The translations under genes were made by a program, and so were the position numbers. The notes below the pieces were generated by a model. It saw only the letters and a list, made by a program, of their open reading frames with translations, had not been told where the DNA came from and searched no databases. Shown here piece after piece: positions 50,083 through 58,592 of a DNA stretch of 64,000 nt (positions within the stretch are counted from its first letter, which is position 1; the number at the start of each line of letters is the position of its first letter). Origin of the DNA: JACIYW01 sp014359745. GTDB taxonomy: Bacteria; Pseudomonadota; Alphaproteobacteria; Rhodobacterales; Rhodobacteraceae. Location of the stretch: the NCBI GenBank assembly GCA_050433985.1, contig JBNPWE010000004.1, positions 124,001-188,000 on the forward strand. The letters are read 5' to 3'.

Positions 50083-51195
50083 CTATTCCGCCGGCACGCC
50101 GTGGGGCGCGGCAAAAACGCCGCGCGCACCGTCAAGCCCCCGGTCAGACAGCGCCACCAGCCATCGCGCCACCCGCCAGCCAACCAGTGCCACACCGATG
50201 CCCGCATAGCTGTCGATCGCATAGTGCCAGCCCAGATAGACCGATCCAATCAGGATGATCCCGACAAAGGCCACCATCACCCGGCCCAGCCAGCGGGAAT
50301 GGTGAAAGGCATAGATCGTCATCAGCGTCGAGGTGGCCAGATGCATGCTGGGCATCGCGGAAATGCCGATGTTGCGATCCTCGACATAGCTGGTCCAGAC
50401 CATGTCCTGCACGTTGAGCGACCAGATGGTGGTCAGGTCTTTCATCTGCACAAGATGCGCCATCAGCGGCGCATAGGTGTCGCCATAGCCCAACCGTTCA
50501 AAATAAACCGGCCCGGCCGACGAAAACACCAGCGCCATCAGGTTGCCGCCCACGATCCAGATCAGCACATGGGTCATCACATAGACGCGCCCCGCCCCGC
50601 CATCGCCGCGCGGCCCGTCAGCGCGCGAGAACGCCGCCACGAACATGCAGAAATACATCATCAATATCCAGAAATGATAACTGAAGTTGATGATTGCCGT
50701 GGGGATCGCCCCGCCCAGGACGGGCAGAAGCAGCCGGTAGGGATCAAAGCCGCCGTGCAGGACACGGTCAAGATCGGCAAACAGCGGATCCCAGACAAAG
50801 GGCACGATCTGCGGGATCGAGGATTTGAGAAACATCACCCCGGTGCTGAACGCGCTAAGCACCACCAGCAGGAACACCCCTTGCAACAACCGTTCCGCAT
50901 CGGTGAACACGGCGCGCAGATCGGCGGCCAAGGCCGCCGGAATGCCGCCGCGCGGCCGCGTTTGCACGCAGATCACCCCAAAGCGCCAGACCGCAAGAAA
51001 GATCAGGAACATCGGCACGAAGCTGAGGAACAGGCGGCTGAGCTGTTTCATCACGTCCGGGTCGAAGGGCCGGTTCAGGGCCAGACCCGTCATCAGCGCC
51101 ACCACGCCATGCGCGGCCACGATCCCCAGCAACAGCCAGTTGCGCCGCAGGATTGCGGGGATGGCACTTTGACCGCTGAGTGTCGCTGTCGGCAT
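50083..51195 (-). CDS. PAP2-superfamily membrane protein (inositolphosphotransferase-like)
   Basis: 370 residues with about six membrane helices. Phosphatase motifs in the second half: NIGISAMPSMHLATSTLM (motif with catalytic His) and YLGWHYAIDSYAGIG (final His-Asp). This is the PAP2_3/Aur1-like branch, which may hydrolyse or transfer phospholipid head groups at the outer face of the inner membrane. Start at ATG 51195 (MPTATLSGQS); an upstream frame to 51282 is unlikely. Lies between two riboflavin gene groups without obvious link. Confidence 0.82.
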   Translation of the reverse strand: MPTATLSGQSAIPAILRRNWLLLGIVAAHGVVALMTGLALNRPFDPDVMKQLSRLFLSFVPMFLIFLAVWRFGVICVQTRPRGGIPAALAADLRAVFTDAERLLQGVFLLVVLSAFSTGVMFLKSSIPQIVPFVWDPLFADLDRVLHGGFDPYRLLLPVLGGAIPTAIINFSYHFWILMMYFCMFVAAFSRADGPRGDGGAGRVYVMTHVLIWIVGGNLMALVFSSAGPVYFERLGYGDTYAPLMAHLVQMKDLTTIWSLNVQDMVWTSYVEDRNIGISAMPSMHLATSTLMTIYAFHHSRWLGRVMVAFVGIILIGSVYLGWHYAIDSYAGIGVALVGWRVARWLVALSDRGLDGARGVFAAPHGVPAE

Positions 51196-51443
51196 GATCG
51201 CCCCCTTCCGGTTCCAGACCGGGCCCTTGTTGCGGGAAAACGTGGCGCGAGAATGGCGCAAACGGGGAAATTGCCGCCACAACCCCCGCCGCGCGGCACG
51301 GGGGGCGGGGGGGGGGCGGGGCGCGGGCCTGGGTGCATCTGTGCGGCATGGGGGCTCTCGCTGTACGCGGATGCAGGCCCTTCCCCTCTGGTCACCGGGG
51401 CCGCGATGTTCTATCTGCCATGTGTCAGGATGGGATTGGTGGT
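51196..51443. other. Divergent spacer before ribB
   Basis: Contains long G runs near 51301-51320 but no recognisable FMN riboswitch core and no gene. Confidence 0.45.
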
Positions 51444-52571
51444 ATGACGGCTGAAACAGACGCGGCGGGTGACAACGGTTATGGCGATGCGATCTCTTCG
51501 ATCGAGGAGATCATCGAGGATGCGCGCAACGGGCGCATGTTCATCCTTGTCGACCATGAGGACCGCGAGAACGAGGGCGATCTGGTCATCCCCGCGCAGA
51601 TGGCCACGCCCGAGGCGATCAATTTCATGGCCACCCACGGGCGCGGCCTGATCTGCCTGTCGCTGCCCGGCGACCGGATCGACGCGCTTGGCCTGCCGCT
51701 GATGGCCTCGCAGAACTCATCCCGGCATGAGACCGCCTTTACCGTCTCCATCGAGGCGCGCGAGGGGGTGACGACCGGCATTTCCGCCCATGACCGCGCC
51801 CGCACCGTGGCGGTGGCGATCGACCCGACGCGCACCGGCAACGATATCGCCACGCCGGGCCATGTGTTCCCGCTGCGCGCCCGCGAGGGCGGCGTGCTGG
51901 TGCGCGCGGGCCATACCGAGGCGGCGGTGGATGTGGCGCGGCTGGCCGGGCTGAACGCGTCGGGCGTGATCTGCGAGATCATGAAGGAAGACGGCACCAT
52001 GGCGCGGCTGCCCGATCTGATCGGCTTTGCGCAGCGCCACAACCTGAAGATCGGCACGATATCGGATCTGATCGCCTATCGGCGGCGCTATGACAACCTG
52101 GTCAACGTGATCGAGGAACGGATGATCACGTCGGAATTCGGCGGCGACTGGGTGATGCGCATCTATGCCGATGCCACGCAGGGCGCCGAACATATCGCGC
52201 TGATCAAGGGCGATATCACCGGCCCCGATCCGGTGATGGTGCGCATGCATGCCTTCGATCCGCTGCTGGACATGGTGGGCACGGGCGCGCCGGGCCGGGC
52301 CGGGGAATTCGGCGCGGCGATGGAGATGATCGCCCAAGCCGGGCGCGGGGTGATCGTGCTGCTGCGCGACACGCATATGAAGATCGCGATCGGTGCCGGG
52401 GCCTCGCCGCAGACGCTGCGCCAATACGGGCTTGGGGCGCAGATCCTGTCGTCGCTGGGCCTGTCGCGGCTGATCCTGCTGACCAATTCCAAAAGCCCCA
52501 GGGTGGTGGGGCTGGATGGCTATGGCCTGTCGATAGAGGGCACGCTTCCCGTGCCGATCGGGGGGCGCTGA
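51444..52571 (+). CDS. ribB: 3,4-dihydroxy-2-butanone 4-phosphate synthase with degenerate GTP cyclohydrolase II domain
   Basis: 375 residues. N-terminal DHBP synthase (~10-210) is complete: ILVDHEDRENEGDLVIPAQ, RHGRGLICL-type THGRGLICLSL, SSRHETAFTVSIEA, GHVFPLRAREGGVLVRAGHTEAAVD and ICEIMKEDGTMARL. The C-terminal RibA-like domain (~215-375) lacks the zinc-binding Cys cluster (normally CxxDxxxSxxCxC) and the GTP-site Arg region: MVRMHAFDPLLDMVGTGA stands there. So only the DHBP activity is expected. Start at ATG 51444. TGATG overlap with ribH. Confidence 0.92.
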   Translation: MTAETDAAGDNGYGDAISSIEEIIEDARNGRMFILVDHEDRENEGDLVIPAQMATPEAINFMATHGRGLICLSLPGDRIDALGLPLMASQNSSRHETAFTVSIEAREGVTTGISAHDRARTVAVAIDPTRTGNDIATPGHVFPLRAREGGVLVRAGHTEAAVDVARLAGLNASGVICEIMKEDGTMARLPDLIGFAQRHNLKIGTISDLIAYRRRYDNLVNVIEERMITSEFGGDWVMRIYADATQGAEHIALIKGDITGPDPVMVRMHAFDPLLDMVGTGAPGRAGEFGAAMEMIAQAGRGVIVLLRDTHMKIAIGAGASPQTLRQYGLGAQILSSLGLSRLILLTNSKSPRVVGLDGYGLSIEGTLPVPIGGR

Positions 52572-53113
52572 TGGCTGGAAACGAAGTGCATCACACGCTG
52601 GCGCTGCCCCGGTTTGACAAGCCGGTCAAGGTGCTGATCGTGGTGGCCCCCTATTACAGGGATATCGCCGATGATCTGATCGCGGGCGCGCGCGCCACGC
52701 TGGAGGCGGCGGGCGCGGCCCATGATCTGGTCGAGGTGCCCGGCGCGCTGGAGGTGCCATCGGCCATTGCGCTGGCGCAGCGGCTGTCGAATTTCGACGG
52801 CTATGTCGCGCTTGGCTGCGTGATCCGGGGCGAGACCACGCATTACGAGACGGTGTGCAACGATTCATCGCGGGCGCTGACGCTGTTGGGGCTGAACGGC
52901 GCGCTGATCGGCAACGGCATCCTGACGGTGGAAACCCGCGATCAGGCAGTGGTGCGCGCCGCCCCCGATGGCCAGAACAAGGGCGGCGGCGCGGCGGCGG
53001 CGGCGCTGCACCTGATCGCGCTGGCGCGCAAATGGGGGGGGGCCACGAAAGGCGTCGGCTTTCGCCCGGTGGGGGACAGTTTCCAGATCGCCGAAGGGTC
53101 GGACCGGGCATGA
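52571..53113 (+). CDS. ribH: 6,7-dimethyl-8-ribityllumazine synthase
   Basis: 180 residues. Lumazine synthase motifs: VVAPYYRDIADDLIAGA, VEVPGALEVPSAIALA, ALGCVIRGETTHYETVCNDSSRAL (catalytic His in the ETTHYE block), GNGILTVETRDQA and the C-terminal NKGGGAAAAALHLIALARKW. It condenses the RibB product with the pyrimidine from RibD. ATG 52571 overlaps ribB stop; its stop overlaps nusB start (ATGA). Confidence 0.95.
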   Translation: MAGNEVHHTLALPRFDKPVKVLIVVAPYYRDIADDLIAGARATLEAAGAAHDLVEVPGALEVPSAIALAQRLSNFDGYVALGCVIRGETTHYETVCNDSSRALTLLGLNGALIGNGILTVETRDQAVVRAAPDGQNKGGGAAAAALHLIALARKWGGATKGVGFRPVGDSFQIAEGSDRA

Positions 53114-53574
53114 GCAAGGCAGACCGGAAACGCCAGATGAAATCGGCCGCCCGGCTATACGCCGTGCAGGCGCTTTTTCAGATGGAGGCCTCGGGCCAGA
53201 CCTGTGATGCGGTCGGCACCGAGTTCGAGACCCATCGCTTTGGCGCCGTCTATGAAGATGACGAAATGGCCGAAGGCGATGTGCCGCTGTTTCGCCGGAT
53301 CATGTCGGACGCGGTGAACTGGCAGGGCCGGATCGACCAGATGACCGACAGGGCGCTGGTGGAAAAATGGCCCATTGCGCGCATCGATCCGACGTTGCGC
53401 GCCCTGTTTCGCGCGGCAGGGGCGGAATTGCAGAACCCCGCCACCCCCCCAAAGGTGGTGATCAACGAATATGTCGATATCGCCAAGGCGTTCTTTCCCG
53501 ATGGGAAAGAGCCGAAATTCGTCAATGCCGTGCTGGACCACATCGCCCGAGAGGCGCGCCCCGAGGCGTTCTGA
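53110..53574 (+). CDS. nusB: Transcription antitermination factor NusB
   Basis: 154 residues, all helical. RLYAVQALFQMEASG at the N-terminus and the conserved C-terminal block VVINEYVDIAKAFFPDGKEPKFVNAVLDHIARE identify it. Binds boxA with NusE (S10) in rRNA antitermination. The ribB-ribH-nusB order is common. Start overlaps the ribH stop by 4 bp. Confidence 0.95.
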   Translation: MSKADRKRQMKSAARLYAVQALFQMEASGQTCDAVGTEFETHRFGAVYEDDEMAEGDVPLFRRIMSDAVNWQGRIDQMTDRALVEKWPIARIDPTLRALFRAAGAELQNPATPPKVVINEYVDIAKAFFPDGKEPKFVNAVLDHIAREARPEAF

Positions 53575-53648
53575 ACCGGCTTGGGGCAGGTTTTGGTCAA
53601 TCGGGGTCATTGCCCTGACCGGCGCGCGCGTGTCGGACGTGGGATTGT

Positions 53649-53712
53649 GAGTATTTATTCCAAGATGAAATAGGCGGGCGGGTTTTCCGGGGCGGTCAGG
53701 CTGCGGGGCTGA
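53649..53712 (+). repeat. Dispersed intergenic repeat, copy 10
   Basis: GAGTATTTATTCCAAGATGA, GGCGGGCGGGTTTTCCG, then GGCGGTCAGGCTGCGGGGCT. The upstream block GTCAATCGGGGTCATTGCCC (from ~53594) matches that before copy 8, so the full element is about 115 bp. Between convergent nusB and ribD. Confidence 0.85.
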
Positions 53713-53727
53713 TCGCGCGTAAACGCG

Positions 53728-54846
53728 CTATCCGGGCAGATCGGCGCGCTCCCAATGGCTGATCACGTCGCCACCCACGGCTTCGGCCCCTAGCAGGCGA
53801 AAGCGCGGCGCCTCTGTCAGCGCGCCGATGCCCAGCGCACCGAGCGCCGGCCGTCCCTCGGCCCCGATGGCAAGGCCCGCACCATGGGCGCTGATTTCAT
53901 CCACAAGCCCAGCCCCCAAAAGCGATGCCGCCAGGGTGCCGCCGCCTTCGCACAGCACCCGCGTGATGCCCCGCGCGCCCAATGCCGCCAGCATCGCCAC
54001 CGGATCAAGGCTGCGCCCCTGAACCGCGACCGGCAACAGATCGGCGCCAAGGCCGCGCCAGGCGTCAAGCCGGGCTTGCGGCGCATCCCCCGCCCCGTGC
54101 AAAAGCCAGAGCGGCCCCGCGCCCGCGCGTTGCGCCAGCCCCCCGGCAAGTGGCAGATCGAGGGTGCGGGCCGCGATGATGCGCACCGGCTGCCCCATAT
54201 CGCCCATGCCGCGCACCGTCAGCGCCGGATCGTCGGCGCGCGCGGTGCCCGCGCCGATCAGCACCGCATCGTGGCGGGCGCGCAGCGCGTGCACATGGCG
54301 CCGCGCCTCTGGCCCGGTGATCCAGCGACTTTCGCCGCTGGCGGTGGCGATGCGGCCGTCAAGGCTGGTGGCGAGTTTGAGGGTGACCATCGGGCGGCCC
54401 GCGCGCTGGCGGGTCAGAAACCCGCGATGGGTTCGGGCGGCCCGATCGGCCAGAACCCCCGTCACCACCGCCACCCCCGCCGCCCGCAACAGCGCATGGC
54501 CCTGCCCGGCGACGCGCGGGTCGGGATCGTCAATCGCGGTCACCACCCGCGCGATCCCGGCGCGGATCAGCGCCTCGGCGCAGGGCGGGGTGCGGCCGTG
54601 ATGCGCGCAGGGTTCGAGCGAGACATAGGCCGTGGCCCCGCGCGCCTGCGATCCGGCCTGCGCAAGGGCCTGGGTTTCGGCGTGCGGGCGGCCCCCCGGC
54701 GCGGTCCAGCCCCGGCCAAGGATGCGGCCTGCCTGCACGATGACGCATCCCACGGCGGGGTTGGGCCAGACCCGGCCCAGCCCACGCGCGCCAAGGCCAA
54801 GCGCCAGCGCCATGAACCGCGCGTCATCCCCCGACGGTCGGATCAC
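53728..54846 (-). CDS. ribD: Bifunctional riboflavin biosynthesis protein RibD
   Basis: 372 residues: N-terminal deaminase (~8-150) with zinc motif HAETQAL and PCAHHGRTPPC, and C-terminal reductase (~155-365) with TLKLATSLDGRIATASGESRWITG, DAVLIGAGTARADDPALTVR and CEGGGTLAASLL. Converts the RibA product to the ribitylamino pyrimidine. Overlaps nrdR by 4 bp; the nrdR-ribD order is widespread. Confidence 0.95.
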   Translation of the reverse strand: MIRPSGDDARFMALALGLGARGLGRVWPNPAVGCVIVQAGRILGRGWTAPGGRPHAETQALAQAGSQARGATAYVSLEPCAHHGRTPPCAEALIRAGIARVVTAIDDPDPRVAGQGHALLRAAGVAVVTGVLADRAARTHRGFLTRQRAGRPMVTLKLATSLDGRIATASGESRWITGPEARRHVHALRARHDAVLIGAGTARADDPALTVRGMGDMGQPVRIIAARTLDLPLAGGLAQRAGAGPLWLLHGAGDAPQARLDAWRGLGADLLPVAVQGRSLDPVAMLAALGARGITRVLCEGGGTLAASLLGAGLVDEISAHGAGLAIGAEGRPALGALGIGALTEAPRFRLLGAEAVGGDVISHWERADLPG

Positions 54847-55319
54847 GCCCCGCCCGCACCATCGGGCCCTTCGGGGCGCAATTCGGAAACGAAACGGTCG
54901 AAATCGTCGGCGGCCTGGAAGTTCTTGTAAACGCTGGCGAAACGCACATAGGCCACGGTGTCGATCCGCGCCAGCGCTTCCATCACGATCTCGCCGATTG
55001 TCTTGGAGGGGATATCGGTATCGCCCAGGCTTTCCAGCCGCCGCACGATGCCCGAAATCATCTGATCGATGCGTTCGGGTTCCAGGGGGCGTTTTTGCAT
55101 GGCGATGCGGATGGAGCGTTCCAGCTTGTCGCGGTCGAATTCCTCGCGCCTGCCGGATGTCTTGATCACCACCAGATCGCGCAGTTGTACCCGTTCATAG
55201 GTGGTGAACCGCCCGCCGCAGGCCGGGCAGAACCGGCGTCGCCGGATGGCAACGTGATCTTCGGCGGGGCGCGAATCCTTCACCTGGGTGTCGATATTTC
55301 CGCAAAACGGGCAGCGCAT
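54843..55319 (-). CDS. nrdR: Ribonucleotide reductase repressor NrdR
   Basis: 158 residues. N-terminal zinc ribbon with Cys3, Cys6, Cys31 and Cys34 (MRCPFCGN...RRFCPACGGRF), then an ATP-cone domain (RDLVVIKTSGRREEFDRDKL, SKTIGEIVMEALARIDTVAYVRFASVYKNF). It represses nrd promoters depending on ATP/dATP. Leads the nrdR-ribD pair. A palindromic region with DnaA-box-like sequences lies just upstream. Confidence 0.96.
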   Translation of the reverse strand: MRCPFCGNIDTQVKDSRPAEDHVAIRRRRFCPACGGRFTTYERVQLRDLVVIKTSGRREEFDRDKLERSIRIAMQKRPLEPERIDQMISGIVRRLESLGDTDIPSKTIGEIVMEALARIDTVAYVRFASVYKNFQAADDFDRFVSELRPEGPDGAGGA

Positions 55320-55324
55320 GGCCT

Positions 55325-55359
55325 CTCCCTGTGGGTAAGGATGGGTTATCCACAGGGAG
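55325..55359. promoter_or_regulatory. Palindrome with two DnaA-box-like sites upstream of nrdR
   Basis: CTCCCTGTGG (55325-55334) and CCACAGGGAG (55350-55359) are exact 10-bp inverted repeats with a 15-bp spacer. TTATCCACA (55346-55354) is a consensus DnaA box; the opposite arm gives TTACCCACA on the other strand. It lies 6 bp upstream of the nrdR start and could bind DnaA or form a leader hairpin. Confidence 0.6.
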
Positions 55360-55458
55360 TATAGGCCAGACGCAATCGGTTGGGTAGGGGAAATTGGCGG
55401 CGCAAGATGTTGCGCCGCCGCTGGCGCGTCAGGGCTTGGTGCGTCAGAGCTGCGCGCA

Positions 55459-58400
55459 TCAGACCTTGGCGCGCCGCTTTATCTGGCCGACGACCGCGTC
55501 CTTGTCGAAGATCTGATCCACGTCCTTGGCGTCGTCCTCAGGCTGGTCGCTGGCCCCGGTAGCCGCGCCTTGGCCGCGCAATGGTCCGAAGCGCCGCGAA
55601 ATATCCTGAAGTTTGCGTTCGCTCAGCAGATACTGGCCTTCGGGCCCCACCCGTTCCTTGAGCGCATTGGATATGAAGGCGATCTGGTCGGCCATTTCGG
55701 TCAGGCGGCGGTTTGTCTCATCCAGGTTTTTCAGCGCGTTTTCAGGATCTTCCATGGAAGCCGCGTAAAAATCATCCTGCATCAGAACAATTTCCCGTTC
55801 CAGCACCTCGCGTTTTTTCAGCGCGTCACCCATCGTCATCCTGCCCCCGAACAGACCGGGCAGGTCGATGGTATCGTTCTTGTCCTTGGCCACGGCGTCG
55901 ATCTGCCCCTGCCCGGTGTCGCGCGCGGCCGCAAGCGCGTCGTTCAGTTTTGACTTGAAGAACTTGATGGCAGCGATTTTGGCATCAGCGGTCGCAATGA
56001 AAATATGTTTGCGATCCGACGTGGCATTGGCGATGAAGCCTGGATATTGATCCAGACTTCTTTGAAGTCCCGATATCGCAAACTGAATATCGCTGATCTT
56101 CGCGGTATCCGAACCGATCTGACGCAGCAGCGCATCGATTTCCTCCTTCGCTTTCTGATGCTGTTTCTTTGCCTGGTCTTCGCGTTCGGATTGTTCCTTT
56201 GCCAATTGGGCGGGATCCTTGTTGGGATCGGGCGTGTCGGCATCGGGATCATGGGCCAGGAAATCATTCCAATCGAGGGTATCGGATTTGACGTTCGCCT
56301 TGACGCGCCCCATCACCATCGACATCTCGACAGCCGCGGCGCGCAGATCGTCGATATCTTCCTGGGGATGATCGGTTGCGTTGGCCGTGACGAAGGTCGA
56401 CCCAAGCAGCGCGTCGAGCGAGGGGCGCTTGCCTGGGTCGGGATCGCTTGCGGCGCTTACCATACGGCCAAGCGCGGTTGCCGGTTTTTGGTCCTTGCGC
56501 ACGGATGTTGGCGAATAATCGCTTGCAGCCAGTATCTTGGCTATTCCGGCAAGGGCGAAAACATCGGATTTCGCCGTCACGGTCGTCACCGTGTCGTCGG
56601 TCTGTTCCGGTGACGCGTAGCCGGGGGTGAGGTTGAACAAATCATCCGCTTCGGCGGCGGCCACCTGGTTCGGGGCGTTGCCGGTATCGTCACCAAAGCG
56701 GCTTTCGCCAAAGTCCATGATCTTGACCTTGCCGTCGGCGGTCAGCAGCATGTTTTCCGGTTTCATGTCATTATGCATCAGGCCGCGCGCCTCTAGCGCC
56801 TTCATGCCCAGCAGCGTCTGTTTCACCATGTCGCGGCTTAGCACGTCATGGGCTTCGGGCGACATCATGCCGAAATTGCTTAACGCGGCAAGGTTGTTGG
56901 CAAAATCCGAAATGTCGCCGCCTGCGGCATCTTCCATCATAATGTGCAAGGTGCCGTCATTGCTGATCGCGGCGCCGGACATGGCAAGCAGGTTGTCGGC
57001 GCCCGGCCCGCCGTCATCGACAGAGGACAGGCGCTGGTTGGTGCGCATTTCGGCGGCCATTGCATCGCGTTTTTCATCCCATTTGTTGGGGTCATCGCAA
57101 TGCAGCGATTTGATCACCACGGTCTTGTCGGGGTCTGCCTGGCTGCGGAACCGCCGGGCGATGCCGAAACCGCCGGCGCCAAGATCCTTTTCGCGGGTAA
57201 ACTTTTCACCGCCGATGGTGATTTCCGACAGGTCATCGGCCATCTTGTTGGGGCTGTTGGCACGGATGGTGGCGGAAAGTTCATCAGACAGCCGTGCCAG
57301 CATGACCTTGTGGGATTCGGTGATACCGTTGGGAGAATCCACACCCGTCAGGGCGTGGTTGGCCATACGCGCGAGGTCTTTTTTCGACATCATCATGATA
57401 TCGAACAGCTCGTCACTGTCAGCAGGGGTGGCGGCGATGAAATCGCGCAGCTTTTTCGTGGCGTTGGTCACGATCTGGTCGGTTTGCTGGACGGTGATAT
57501 CATCGGGCACATCGCCGTTGTACACCCCGTCGAAAGCCATGTCGGGATCGAATTTCTTTGGTTCCGGCACCACATTGACCGGCGCCGCAGAGGTGTCGGC
57601 CAAGGTGTCGATGTCGGCAGTTCTTGCGTACCCCATGGCCCGTTTGGCCGCCGCAACCTGGTATTCCGCCTCGTCGTCGATCCAGTCGGTGTTGGTGGTT
57701 GCTTCCAGATCCCCACGGATGTTGGCGGTCTTGGCGTCGGCTGTGACGGTGTCGGTGCGGGTCTGATACGGACCAAAGCTTTTGATCGCCAGCAGCTTTG
57801 CCTCGATCTCGGCGCAGCGGGTCTTGCTGTGCGCCCTGAGCACGGAGCGGTCGGTGTAGCGCCCGGCATGTTTCAGCGATTCCGCCTTGAGGTCGGCCAG
57901 CCGGGTCTTGTGTGCGGCGATCTGCGGGCCAAGGCCGGCCTGTTCATAGGTCTGCACCTTCAGTTCGGCCGCCGCGACAAGTTTCGGCACGTTGTTCTTG
58001 TCGATGCGTTGGACGATCGTTTCCGCTTCCTCACGCGCCCTTCCATATTCGGCAAGCAGCGGCACCTCGTCCTGCACCAGATCCTTGCGGCGCTGGGTCG
58101 CGGCCTCGAATGTGGGGGCGTCAGACACTTTTTCCCAGCGGTCGAGTTTCAGGCTGATCTGATCAAGTTGCGAAACCGCGAAATCCGCCCCCGGCACGAT
58201 TTCATAAAGCCTGTCGTGGATTTCCTGAACCTCGGCACTGATGGTTGTGACCGCTATCGCATCGATCCTTTGGCCGCTGGTGGTTGCTGCCAGTTTCTTC
58301 GCGCCGTCAAGCCGTTTGTAGGCATTCGAAAACTTGCCAAGTTCGGCCAACCCGTCAGCATCCTTGAGCGCCTGTTGAACCATCTTGCGCTGGGGCGATT

Positions 58401-58554
58401 GCGCGTCAAGTTCGGCCAGGGCGGTCGCGGTCTTGGCGCGGCGGCGGCGGTAATCTTCCCAGTCTTTTTCGACCGATTTCTTGCTGGTAAAACGCCCGCG
58501 GTTGTTGACAGCCGTATCAAGCCAGGCGCGTTGCTTTTCATCGAGTGTGGGCAT
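55459..58554 (-). CDS. Eukaryotic-type Ser/Thr protein kinase flanked by long helical regions
   Basis: 1031 residues, no signal or clear membrane segment. The kinase core spans ~445-735: glycine loop LGAGGFGIA (458-466), ATP lysine Lys482 in VVIKS, probable helix-C Glu502, catalytic loop HNDMKPEN with Asp596 and Asn601, DFG 614-616, SPE 648-650, and the late Arg710 (GKRPSLDALL). All catalytic residues are present, with HND in place of HRD. Residues 1-440 and 740-990 are Lys/Glu/Asp/Ala-rich and predicted helical or coiled coil. AAGGA lies 7 nt before ATG 58554. Third gene of a leftward unit; composition is less GC-rich than its neighbours. Target unknown. Confidence 0.85.
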   Translation of the reverse strand: MPTLDEKQRAWLDTAVNNRGRFTSKKSVEKDWEDYRRRRAKTATALAELDAQSPQRKMVQQALKDADGLAELGKFSNAYKRLDGAKKLAATTSGQRIDAIAVTTISAEVQEIHDRLYEIVPGADFAVSQLDQISLKLDRWEKVSDAPTFEAATQRRKDLVQDEVPLLAEYGRAREEAETIVQRIDKNNVPKLVAAAELKVQTYEQAGLGPQIAAHKTRLADLKAESLKHAGRYTDRSVLRAHSKTRCAEIEAKLLAIKSFGPYQTRTDTVTADAKTANIRGDLEATTNTDWIDDEAEYQVAAAKRAMGYARTADIDTLADTSAAPVNVVPEPKKFDPDMAFDGVYNGDVPDDITVQQTDQIVTNATKKLRDFIAATPADSDELFDIMMMSKKDLARMANHALTGVDSPNGITESHKVMLARLSDELSATIRANSPNKMADDLSEITIGGEKFTREKDLGAGGFGIARRFRSQADPDKTVVIKSLHCDDPNKWDEKRDAMAAEMRTNQRLSSVDDGGPGADNLLAMSGAAISNDGTLHIMMEDAAGGDISDFANNLAALSNFGMMSPEAHDVLSRDMVKQTLLGMKALEARGLMHNDMKPENMLLTADGKVKIMDFGESRFGDDTGNAPNQVAAAEADDLFNLTPGYASPEQTDDTVTTVTAKSDVFALAGIAKILAASDYSPTSVRKDQKPATALGRMVSAASDPDPGKRPSLDALLGSTFVTANATDHPQEDIDDLRAAAVEMSMVMGRVKANVKSDTLDWNDFLAHDPDADTPDPNKDPAQLAKEQSEREDQAKKQHQKAKEEIDALLRQIGSDTAKISDIQFAISGLQRSLDQYPGFIANATSDRKHIFIATADAKIAAIKFFKSKLNDALAAARDTGQGQIDAVAKDKNDTIDLPGLFGGRMTMGDALKKREVLEREIVLMQDDFYAASMEDPENALKNLDETNRRLTEMADQIAFISNALKERVGPEGQYLLSERKLQDISRRFGPLRGQGAATGASDQPEDDAKDVDQIFDKDAVVGQIKRRAKV

Positions 58555-58592
58555 GGAATTATCCTTTTGAGTAATACCTGCGCGTCAGGGCT

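Noticed and set aside
51283..51443. FMN riboswitch before ribB
   Set aside because: No RFN conserved core could be found; the region is mainly G runs.
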